A stretch of DNA of 64,000 nucleotides from Axinella damicornis (lineage: Eukaryota > Porifera > Demospongiae > Axinellida > Axinellidae), in assembly GCA_963931865.1 (NCBI GenBank), contig OZ007507.1, forward strand, positions 5,515,148 to 5,579,147, in the 5' to 3' direction. The translations under genes were made by a program, and so were the position numbers. Under the pieces are notes generated by a model. It did no database searches, was not told the DNA's origin, and worked only from the letters and a program-made list of their open reading frames with translations. Each line of letters starts with the position of its first letter. The first letter of the stretch is position 1. Below, piece by piece: positions 1 through 17,700 of this stretch.

Positions 1-296
1 ACAGAATGGTTTTGCAGCTTTCAATGTACAACATGTTTTGTCTATTATCTTTATTGCATACTCCGAGCTAAGCCATGTGGGAACGAGTAGCTATCATGCA
101 TGGTGACTTATAATTACTGCCAGGAGTGTTATGGTATCCTGATACTACACTACTCTAACTTGGACTACATGGCCTTCTGATGGAGGGTGCAGACTCTCCA
201 TTTGCGTCTGAAAGATTATGTTTCCTCGCTTCATAGTTGACCCTCCAGTGAATATTTGTGACTTGGGCTAGTGAACAGCTAGTGGGACCAATGAAC

Positions 297-324
297 GGGG
301 GGGGGGGGGGGGGGGGGGGGGGGG
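297..324. repeat. Poly-G run of 28
   Basis: Uninterrupted G homopolymer in the intron upstream of the first visible TMEM248-like exon. Similar G or C runs recur at 6499-6522, 12876-12902, 22344-22385 and 60584-60616. Lengths in the assembly may be approximate. Confidence 0.9.
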
Positions 325-349
325 CTCCCCGGATGCACTGTATCTGAGT

Positions 350-560
350 GTGTACACATGCATACCCCTCTCGCATGCGTACATACCACATGCACTCACT
401 CTCATGTGTGTACATACCACATGTGCTCACTCTCATGTGCGTACATACCACATGTGCTCACTCTCATGTGCGTACAAACCACATGTGCTCACTCTCACGT
501 GCGTACAACATGTGTACATACCACATGCACACACTCTCACACATCACACACACACACATA
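350..560. repeat. Degenerate ~30-bp minisatellite
   Basis: Repeats of a unit resembling CTCACTCTCATGTGCGTACA followed by TACCACATGTG lie just before the exon at 584. The array gives open frames in all three forward phases, which come from the repeat and not from selection for protein. Confidence 0.8.
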
Positions 561-583
561 CACACCCGCACATGCTCTTACAG

Positions 584-6706
<6,123 letters not shown>

Positions 6707-8640
6707 ATCATTCATCGTTCCCAATGTGTACAGAATTTTATTGTTGACATCAAAATTTCTCCAAGTGTAAAGTCGAATTAGTAACGCATGGAGGCAACTA
6801 ACTGATGAGAGGTGAAAATCAGCTTACATGCTCAAACAAAATATTGTTGCTTTTATAGATAACTATGATCCCATTTCCACGTGATGTCACTTCCTGTGTA
6901 CTAATTAATCGGCATTGCTGGATTGCCCTGATTTTCACCTAGAATATACTGTACGAGATGCTTAGATGATATCTCAAGTTTGAGTGCATTAGCTTGTTGT
7001 TTTCCAGAGTTACGTACCAGTGAAGTTTGTCTATTTCCCATAGAGAATGTATTAGGGGGGGCAACTTTTGCCCCCCCTAATACATTCTCTATGGGAAATG
7101 GACAAATTTCGCTGGCTCATAACTCCTGTACCCAACGAGCTAATGCACTCAAACTTGAGATATCATCCACGTACCTCAAACAGTACATTCTAAGTGAAAA
7201 TCAGGGCAGTGCAACAATGTTAATTAATTAGTACACAGGAAGTGACATCAGCGGAAAATGGTCCATTCAGTGACAGCTAACTTGAGATAGCTGTTTGTCT
7301 TATATCACTATAATTAGTTACTTCAATTACCTGTATAATTATAGTTAGCAGTCAGCTCCGTACATTGATCATGCATGCTTGTTGCTGCGCATATTCAAAT
7401 TGCTCAGTTGCCTTTTGCATGCACTGGAATGTTTGGTTATGCTTGTCTGTGATACAAGATTAGTGTATTTAAATGGTTAACGGTAACACTCAGTGACATT
7501 AATTTTACCTGCATGTGTGTGTGTCATGTGGAAAGGAAGTTTTCCCCCTCCTAATGGTGTATTTTCTCAATCAGAATCTTCATATTCCTCTTTGTCTGAG
7601 GTGAGGTAGCTATCTGGAGCTGTCTGGAGCTGGTTTATTGAGTGGTACAATTCATATAGCTAGCTATGCATGTGGACAAATTTTTTTTGTCCAGGCTTTT
7701 TCTCACCCATCCACAATTTCCTTCATTGAGGTTTCCTGGGCATGGGTTAGCTGCATGGCCTAATACAGCTTTTAGTATTAGGACATGCAGCTATAGCTCA
7801 TGCCAAGAAAACACTGCATGGGTGAGGAAAAGCCCGAACAAGGTTTGGCAGTCACATCACTCTCACCTCAAATTCTGCTGTTACATGCTGTTTCTGTGCT
7901 TGGTGTCTGTTGTCTATTTTGTAATTTCAAACTCAGTTGCTATTCACACTTCTTCCCGGACCAATTATAGATGAGAGCTAGCTAGCTACTACTGGTAACT
8001 TGAGGTATAACTATACCAGTGACTCAAGGTAACTAGAGAACTGCACAGCACTTTGAAATATTTGTTGGCATCATCTTGACTTCATCAACTGCATATAGAC
8101 ATTGTTTGGCTGAAATTGAGTAATGCCATGGAGGTTCTGTTGCTATGGCAACATCAACCCCATGTAGATAGGCTATATGAAAATGGATATTAGACTGGTA
8201 TGCAAATGTGCTTTGATCTTTTGAACTTAACGAGGTTTCTAAAATCCATGATACACCTCATCAAAAATTCGTATTTCATACAGAGAAACTGAAAGATATA
8301 ACCCATAGTCTAAGCCGGTTATTGCGAGCAGGTACTTGGCTGTTTAGAGACCTTCGGGATGCACCTATAATCACCTTGCAATTGGGCTTCGCCCTTGGTA
8401 ATTATAGGTAGCATCCCTCAGGTCTCTAAAACAGCTAAGAGACCTACTTGCAATTGAGTGCAATAACCTACAGACTCTAGGTAAAGTGGTATCGTCTATG
8501 AGTAAATCATTACAGTGACCTCAAGGAGTTCCCCCCATACAAATCCAAGGCATTTTCCGCTGGGAATAATTATTCTGAGGGCCACAACTTGGTACGGTTT
8601 GAAAGCAGACGGTCTGTATGAACAGTAGGGACCTAAAATA
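6707..8640. other. Intergenic, filled with foldback elements
   Basis: No coding region recognised. It holds a ~390-bp foldback at 6871-7262, a second hairpin at about 7684-7852 (TTGTCCAGGCTTTTTCTCAC against GTGAGGAAAAGCCCGAACAA) and a third at about 8221-8480. A piece related to the third recurs in opposite orientation at about 9455-9620 in PRODH intron 2. Confidence 0.7.
6871..7262. mobile_element. ~390-bp foldback element with near-perfect central palindrome
   Basis: The arms match as inverted copies from TGATGTCACTTCCTGTGTAC on the left to GTACACAGGAAGTGACATCA on the right. The centre (about 7020-7110) is an almost perfect palindrome in which CCCATAGAGAATGTATTAGG is followed by a G run, a short loop and the complement. 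No open frame of note is inside. Confidence 0.75.
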
Positions 8641-8760
8641 ACGCATGCGCGCGCTAGCCCGCGCGCCCGCGCCGCCAGGCTGGGTGGGGGTGGGGCCAGG
8701 AACGCAGTGTAGTATACTATAGTACTTTGTACGCGGTCTAGTTGTCTGTAGCTGTTCCTG
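8640..8760 (+). promoter_or_regulatory. CpG-rich segment immediately upstream of PRODH
   Basis: Directly before the PRODH start codon lies a short GC- and CpG-rich stretch (GCGCGCGCTAGCCCGCGCGC, then GGGTGGGGGTGGGG) in otherwise AT-rich DNA. This is consistent with a TATA-less promoter, but no transcript data are available. Confidence 0.4.
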
Positions 8761-11700
8761 ATGGGTGCTCGAACTGTATTGCTATTACCTCGGGCGTCCC
8801 GCTGTCTCTTCCGACAAAAGCTGCAGGGATGGAGCAAGGGAGCCAAATGCCTTCTGCAGAGCGAGTCCTGCCGGCTCAGTAGTACTCCCGACAAGTGCGA
8901 GGTAAGCATGTCTTGAGCTGGTCAAATATTTATCTATCAAAGGATCAATGAGTGGTTACCAAAAATCACTTCCTAATGGCCAGTGAGCCTGCTAACTTCC
9001 CTGGCCTAGAGGCTAGACTGCTGCCCGGACCCTAACCCTAGCCCTACAAGTGGAGCACTTCCTGTCGTACCAATAACCACTTCATTGGACTATCAAGGGC
9101 TGCTTTTAGATCTTTCATTAATGTGGGGTGGTGTCACTCAGTGTGTGTGTACCATGTTCTTGCTCAGGAGCCTACAGTGCGGTTTGACTCTCCAGAGGAG
9201 GCCACATCAGGAAAATCAACGTGGGAGGTGTTCCGAGGGTGGCTGGTCTTCAAACTCTTGACCTACGACTTCCTGGTGGACCATAGCCTTAGGGTACGTA
9301 AAATGTGGGTGTTGGTAGTGTTAGTATCAGTAAAGAGTTTCGTTTTAAACTTTTTGTCTCACACTTTGGTAAGCCAAACCTTCTAACAATGTGTTTACGC
9401 CAAAATTGTAGTAAAACTGTTTTAGTTCAGTGATGAAACCTATTCCTGAAATTTGTGTATAGGCTGATTGCACTCGAGCAGGTCTCTTAGCTGGTTTAGA
9501 AACCTGAGGGATTCTATCTATAATCGCTGAGGGCGAATAACCGATAGGTTATATCTCTGTATGAAATACGAATTTTTGATGAGGTGTCCATTGGATTTTA
9601 GAGACCTCATTAAGGTTACGGGATACCGTGTGTTCATTAAATATACATAACGTACAAGTTACCTTTGTCCCTCCGCGCAGGAACTAGCTAGAGACACGCA
9701 ACAAAAACGACATATAACATGAGTACCTTCTAGCTGGTATGATCTTAGCGCCTGAGTACAACATGCCAATGTAGGCAGTGGCATCAAAGTTCAAGGTCGA
9801 GTTGGCGATTTTTGGCGTCAGATTTTGCAATCAGAAAGGGCTAACAGGCCAGCTTGGCAGCATCCACGGGAAGTTTTCAACTGACTAGAGGGCGACTCGG
9901 AGCGAGTTCGCTTCGTTGCCATTGGAAAAACGAGGGATGGTCGTTCATACCCCACAGCCATTCACTTTTCACCAGATCAGGCAAGTAGAACGCACAGTAT
10001 CTCACGAACAGGATGTTTATCTCGGTAAAACTTTTCGAGCCGCCCTGCCCCTTTCTTCGTAGAATTGAAGTCCAGTCTAATATACAGTTAGATGTTACTT
10101 CAGCGATAAAAATTTGACGCCAAAGTCGCGCACACATTTCACTGTTGCAAGCGTGCACCGCGCATGCGCAATAGCAAACCGTAACCCGTAACCTTAAGCT
10201 CAAAAGATCAAAGCAGATCACATGATCATCACAGTTTAACTTGTGTTACATGTGACTGATGTAGGTAGATGTGTTCAGAACATGGATCACTAGTTGCATG
10301 TACGTACTACATGGGTAGCCTCACCCCAGGCCTTCGCCACCTCCAACGTTAAGTATGCTACATATATATATGGAGTGGGACTGTGGGAGGGCCTGGGAGA
10401 TCTTGTCACCTGCACGTCGTCAGAAGCTGACAGATGGGGGTGGTGCTCAATGAAGGATCTCAAAGTCCCTTCTTGTAATGTTCATGTGAGGCCAGACAGA
10501 AAGCAGCATCAATACCAGGATACCGGAATGGGTCGACACAATAATTATTATAGTGCCTAGCCTCATTTTTTGCCAGGACGACATAGCCTGATTTGTTTCT
10601 AGGATGACTCATTCCCAGGACGACCTAGCCTCATTCGTTCCCAGAACGACCTACATGTTGCCTCATTCATTTCCAGGGCAACCGACATAACCCCAGGACG
10701 ACCTATAGCCTCATTTCCCAGGGTGACCTAGCCTCATTAATTTTGTTCCCAGGACGATCTACATGTTGCCTCATTCATTTCCAGGGCGACCTAGCCTCAT
10801 TCATTCCCAGGATGACCTAGCCTCATTTGTTCCCAAAACAACCTACATGTAGCCTAATTCATTTCCAGGGCGACATAACCCCAGGATGACCTAGCCTCAT
10901 TTCCCAGGGTGACCTAGCCTCATTAATTTTGTTCCCAGGACGACCTACATGTAGCCTCATTCATTTCCAGGGCGACCTAGCCTCATTCATTCCCAGGATG
11001 ACCTAGCCTCATTTGTTCCCAAAACAACCTACATGTAGCCTAATTCATTTCCAGGGCGACATAACCCCAGGATGACCTAGCCTCATTTCCCAGGGTGACC
11101 TAGCCTCATTAATTTTGTTCCCAGGACGACCTACATGTAGCCTCATTCATTTCCAGGGCGACCTAGCCTCATTCATTCCCAGGATGACCTAGCCTCATTT
11201 GTTCCACCTGCAACTGTATGTAGACAACATTCACTGCTCCTACTCCACCTGCAGCTGTATGTAGGAAACGTTCACTGTGCCTACTCCTCCTGCAGCTGTA
11301 CGACATCTCCAAGCGTGTGCTGGGCCGATGGCTGACAGAGAAGCTCCTGAGGGCTACTGTCTTTGGCCAGTTTGCCGGCGGAGTGGATGAGAAAGACACC
11401 TTGGTAACCGTACAGAAGCATGCGAAGCGGAACATCTCATCGATATGGAACTACTCAACAGAGCAGGATATAGAGTGAGGGACAAACAGCCACCCGCATG
11501 ATCCACATTATGAAATTTCATTTTAATGTAAATTTCAGAGGAGGCAGCTGGGATGCATGCACCGACGTGATTTGCTAATCTGTTTTCCCATAAGCTGTTG
11601 CGAAGTCTATAAATTTGGGGCACCCTCAGCTACGTAGTTTGGGAGATGTAAGATGTAGTCACAGCACATGAGGGAAAGAATGGCCTGGTGATGTGAATGT

Positions 11701-14700
11701 CTGCAGAGGTAAACAAACAGAAGGGGGGACAGGTCCCAACCACAATACCGGTAGTTCAGATTTTGCATTAACCCATGCCTGGTGTCCTAAACGATGAGCA
11801 AAATTGATTCTTCTTTCTGAGTGCCCTAGGACTCCACCCTGGGTGGATACCAGGCCTTCACACTCAGTCTTAGTATACTGCAGTGATCAAGACGACAATG
11901 GGAAGACTGTAGTGTTCAGTGGGATGGCTGTCACTGTAGTAACCTGTCATGTATAGTATATACTGCTGTTTGGCTGCTTGACCAGCAATCTTCTCCAGCC
12001 ACCACAGCAGCCACATGGATGCAGCTGATGTGGCTGTTGTAGATCCCCTGGCACACAGGTTTTTACTGGGGCCCCAGCTGTATTTCACATACTGTACGAT
12101 GGCCTTGTTCCCAGGCTTCTCCCAGCTTGCTTTATGCCACATGCTGTACAATGGGCTCATTCCCAGGCTCCTCCCCAGCTGTTTGTTACATACTGTACGA
12201 TGGCCTTGTTCCCAGGTTCATAGCAAAAAGCCAGGGAAGGGCCTGGGAACATGGCCATCACGTACAGTGTGTCACCAAAAACTGTGGAGGAGCCTGGGAA
12301 TACAGTTATAGACTTGTGGCTGTGATATAGCACATGTTATCACTGCGTGGATGAAGCCTGACTTGAGCTTAGCTGAGCATCTGCTGTTGTGCTGGTGGCT
12401 TCACTTTCCATGGGACAACACCTGCTGTGCATGAATGGCATAATACACACTACTAATAACTGGGCTTGTACTTCCTGTCTATGTGATTTTCTGATTGGTA
12501 ACCAATAGCAACGAGGATGGGGTTTGTTGGAATTCATTCTGGGTATACTGCCTTTCTGACAGTGAGGCCCCTGAGAGTGCTGCGGCCGTCCAGGAGCAAG
12601 AGGCCCAGTACGACAGAGTTAACGAAAGATATCTGAAATCAATTGAAATGTCAGGTAATGCGGTTAACCGGTAATGCAGTCTTAGTGCCGTAATACAGGA
12701 CACTATACTAGACAGCATACTGTCTGTAGACAGTATAGTATACTACGTGGACAGTATTTATACTAGACAGTATACTGTCTCTAGACAGTATAGTATACTA
12801 TACAGTATACTAGCTAGACAGTATATGCTGAACAGGATACTGTACAGTACACCAAAGCTGTTACCGAACTAGCTAGGGGGGGGGGGGGGGGGGGGGGGGG
12901 GGCTGTCTCAGGCAGGCTGTGGGCATTGGGCTATAATCATCCGCTCACGTCCGGGCCACCACAGGCACAACAAGGAAAGTTGAAACTGAGAAAAGATCAA
13001 GCTCAGTGGCTGGGCACATTCCTCTGCACGTAGCAATTGAAATATATTTGGGGGACCAGTTTTAAGGCATGGATGGCCCCACTGTTCCTACGCCTGTGCA
13101 GACCACGTTTTGGTGGTCTACAGACTAACAAATGTATATATGCTCGTGCTCTCTCCAGCCAAACTGACCTGACCACTCACAAATTCTCTTGCTGCCCCGT
13201 GCATACATCATATTCTATATTGGCATCTATACCAATGTACTGGCATGCACTAGTGTACTGGCATGTACACCAATATACTGGCATGCACTAGTGTACTGGC
13301 ATGTACACCAATATACTGGCATGCACTAGTGTACTGGCATGTACACCAATATACTGGCATGCACTAGTGTACTGGCATGTACACCAATATACTGGCATGC
13401 ACTAGTGTACTGGCATGTGCACCAATATACTGGCATGCACTAGTATACTGGCATGTACACCAATATACTGGCATGCACTAGTATACTGGCATGTGCACCA
13501 ATATACTGGCATGCACTAGTATACTGGCATGTACACCAATATACTGGCATGCACTAGTATACTGGCATGTACACCAATATACTGGCATGCACTAGTATAC
13601 TGGCATGTGCACCAATATGCTGGCATGCACTAGTGTACTGGCATGTACACCAATATACTGGCATGCACTAGTGTACTGGCATGTACACCAATATACTGGC
13701 ATGCACTAGTGTACTGGCATGTACACCAATATACTGGCATGCACTAGTGTACTGGCATGTGCACCAATATACTGGCATGCACTAGTATACTGGCATGTAC
13801 ACCAATATACTGGCATGCACTAGTATACTGGCATGTACACCAATATACTGGCATGCACTAGTATACTGGCATGTGCACCAATATACTGGCATGCACTAGT
13901 GTACTGGCATGTACACCAATATACTGGCATGCACTAGTGTACTGGCATGTACACCAATATACTGGCATGCGCTACTAGTATACTGGCATGTACACCAATA
14001 TACTGGCATGCACTAGTATACTGGCACACACATGCACACATCTGGTCCGCCACCTCTGACCAAATGAACTCTCTCATTCTTTCTATCTAGCCGCCCACAA
14101 CTGTGACAGGCCAACACGATTTGCTGCAGTGAAGATGACAGCAATCATCAACACACGTTTGCTGGTAGGAGCATTGTGTTAGCCTCGTTCCCAGTCCCAC
14201 GCCCAGCTTTTCATTGTTTGCAGTACGGTAAAGCACTTTACCGTACTGCAAGCGACGAAAAGCTGGGCGTGGGACTGGGAACGAGGCTAATCATGTGTGT
14301 CATGCCAAGGTGCCCAGTGTGGACTTTACACACCTTGAGTATTGAGCACCCCATAGATAATAACCTCACGATTCAACGATAACCTTGTTGTTCCATGAGT
14401 TTACTATTATGCATGGTGTGTCAAGCATCTTCATGAGGTTGAGTGCATCATACCAAGTCGTGCAGTAAGGCCGGATGTAAAACCTGGATCATGGTAATGC
14501 AGGACTGGTATGCTGCCACCTAGTCTCGGTCCCAGACCCAACCAACCCCAGCATGGATCGCTTTTAGTATCGCGCGCGGGATAAACGGTCTGGGAACGAG
14601 ACTAGTTGCCACCCCAAATGTTTGTGCTACTCATCAGAGTCGCTACCTGCTTGAATGTGGCAGTATATTCAGCTAACAAGTAAAGGTCAAAGGTCACATG

Positions 14701-17700
14701 CACTTTCATCAGCTGGTCATATTGACCATTGGCTGTCTTGGCTGTACAGCTCATTAACCTTTGACCTCTGCTGGGTGCAGTCATGGCTTGCAAAAATCTA
14801 TGGAATGTATGCCATTGGGCAGCCGTCAGAGGCCGTGAATAGTGAAGAATTTGGTGTGGAAATTAGTCCCATACTTCATTCATACAGGTTTTGCAGCATG
14901 AACAGTGACTTTGATGTGGAAAACCGATACTAAGTCCAGTCCATAGTCCAGTCCGTAGTCCAAGTTTGCACCTATCAGTTACTGTTATGGCAATGGCTTC
15001 CATTGTTGCAGAAGAAGCTGAGCGACTTGCTGAAGGTGTCAGAGGAGGTTTTCCACTCGCTGGCCTCTCCAGCAGAGGACATCCTGGAGAGACAAATCAC
15101 TGCTGATGCTGTGCTCAAGGTAAACAAGGTCCATTGTTGCACGTAGTGTTGCGCCGATAATCGGATCGGTTATCAGATATCAGCAAAATGTCTATTTGTT
15201 ATGCTACAGATCGAATGTAGATCTATATCGTTAATACTGTAATGAAAATTGCCTGCAAAATATGTACTGAAAGGTAGAAAATTTGATTAGTTATCAGTAT
15301 TGGCTGATATATAGATCACGAATATCAACTAAAATGCCATGCTGAGAACAACCTCATAATGTCAAGCACTGAAAGTATCTTCCTGTTCAGTAGCTATGTC
15401 TTCCATTTGAAGCACCAAATTGTGTGCTTAGGCAGATCAACAGTGGTCTGCAAGCTGGCCTCATCCCCAGGTATCTGTGTACCTCACACTACCCTCATCC
15501 CCAGGTATCTGCGCACCTCACACTACCCTCATCCCCAGGCATCTGTGTACCTCACACTACCCTCATCCCCAGGCATCTGTGTACCTCACACTACCCTCAT
15601 CCCCGGGCATCTGTGCACCTCACACTACCCTCATCCCCAGGCATCTGTGTACCTCACACTACCCTCATCCCCGGGCATCTGTGTACCTCACACCACCCTC
15701 ATCCCCGGGCATCTGTGCACCTCACACTACCCTCATCCCCAGGTATCTGCACACCTCACACCACCCTCATCCCCGGGCATCTGTGTACTTCACACTACCT
15801 ACTTGTGTATTGCAAAGTGAGCTAGTCCCCAGGCATGCGCGTAGATAGCATTGAGGCAGAGGAGGCAGTTGCCTCCTCGCTTTTTGACGTGCGTGTCCGG
15901 AGTCCTAGATCCTTGCACACACCGCGTACTATGTGCGTTCGATCTGATGACGGAGACAAGAGCTAATTATATACTCTTAACACGGATAGTGCTGCAAGTC
16001 TGGGACAGTCAGGGCACCGGCATATTGCTTGTAGCATTTCGAGAGCAACTGTTTGCGCGCACTGCGGAATTAACTCATGAATAATTAATTTTTCACTGCA
16101 CGCTTTGCGCACGCTGAGAACTCCATGCCTCCGTGGTCTCCAAATCCTAGCTACACCCCTGCCAGGCCTGCTCCCACTCCACTTTCCTGAGCAAAGCTAT
16201 GCAGTCAAAACATTGTAGCGGAGAGGGCCTGGGGATGAGTGTAGTGTGAGGTACGCAGATGCCTGGGGATGAGGGTAGAGTGAGGTACGCTGATGCCTGG
16301 GGATGAGGGTAGTGTGAGGTACGCTGATGCCTGGGGATGAGGGTAGTGTGAGGTACGCTGATGCCTGGGGATGAGGGTAGTGTGAGGTACGCTGATGCCT
16401 GGGGATGAGGGTAGTGTGAGGTACGTAGATGCCTGGGGATGAGGGTGGTGTGAGGTACGCAGATGCCTGGGGATGAGGGTAGTGTGAGGTACGCTGATGC
16501 CTGCAGGGGGATGAGGGTAGTGTGAGGTACGCTGATGCCTGGGGATGAGGGTGGTGTGAGGTACGCAGATGCCTGGGGATGAGGGTAGTGTGAGGTACGC
16601 AGATGCCTGGGGATGAGGGTAGTGTGAGGTACGCTGATGCCCGGGGATGAGGGTGGTGTGAGGTACGCTGATGCCCGGGGATGAGGGTAGTGTGAAGTAC
16701 GCAGATGCCTGGGGATGAGGGTAGTGTGAGGTGCGCAGATGCCCGGGGATGAGGGTGGTGTGAGGTACGCTGATGCCCGGGGATGAGGGTAGTGTGAGGT
16801 GCGCAGATGCCTGGGGATGAGGGTGGTGTGAGGTACGCAGATGCCCGGGGATGAGGGTAGAGTGAGGTACGCAGATGCCCGGGGATGAGGGTAGTGTGAA
16901 GTACGCAGATGCCTGGGGATGAGGGTGGTGTGAGGTACGCAGATGCCTGGGGATGAGGGTAGTGTGAGGTACGCAGATGCCCGGGGATGAGGGTGGTGTG
17001 AGGTACGCTGATGCCTGGGGATGAGGGTAGTGTGAGGTACACAGATGCCTGGGAACAAGTCTGCTGTAAGTCTGCATATACCCCTTACACCAGAAGAGCA
17101 AGACTATTAACTAGCCAGTTATATAGTTATCTAAGCTGAACATTCAACATCTGTGATTTCTTGTTTAGGAGTTTCCAGACATTGTGTTGCCAGCTGGGAC
17201 CCGGTGAGTTGAATTGGCTTGAGATAGTTACACAGAAACCTTTTTGAAGGTAGTGACAGGTTTACAGAATGAAAGGGAGTGGAAGTACAAGGTGTGGTAT
17301 TAATTGTAGACTTCCAGTTGCTGTGGTTGAACAGTATAGTGGACTTAGGACTTCTGGTTGTGTACAGTAGGTGACGTTTAACCATATTCATAAACTATCA
17401 CACCACAAGCCTTAAATGGCCGACCTTGGTGAGTGGTGACACCTGATTACAAATTTTGTGACCAATGTTTGGAGGGAGGCAGTCCTGCAGTGTAATGCCC
17501 TTGGGAATGCCACTGTACTGAATGCAAAAACTAATAGCCACACTTAAACAACCCCCTCATGCATTGAGGGGTTCTCGGACTAAGGAATAAAAATTCACCC
17601 CCTATTTTGGTTGTGGTTCAGGTCCCTGAACCTAGTGGACTGGACGTCCCACTTCACTCTGCCTTGCAAGCTCTCACACTTTCAGCTTCTTAGCAAGGTT

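Noticed and set aside
8496..8909. 137-codon minus frame across the PRODH promoter and exon 1
   Set aside because: Shadow of PRODH exon 1 and the GC-rich upstream DNA; the plus-strand exon is supported by family similarity.
13216..14027. Possible CRISPR array
   Set aside because: Repeats are directly adjacent without unique spacers, and the context is a eukaryotic intron.
15359..15848. Three overlapping plus-strand open frames of 120-150 codons
   Set aside because: Same 34-bp minisatellite in the other orientation.
16147..17101. Three overlapping minus-strand open frames of about 280-300 codons with PxxHPHxxASxYL repeats
   Set aside because: They are the three phases of the 34-bp minisatellite; a unit length not divisible by three without stops keeps all frames open. 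They lie in a PRODH intron.
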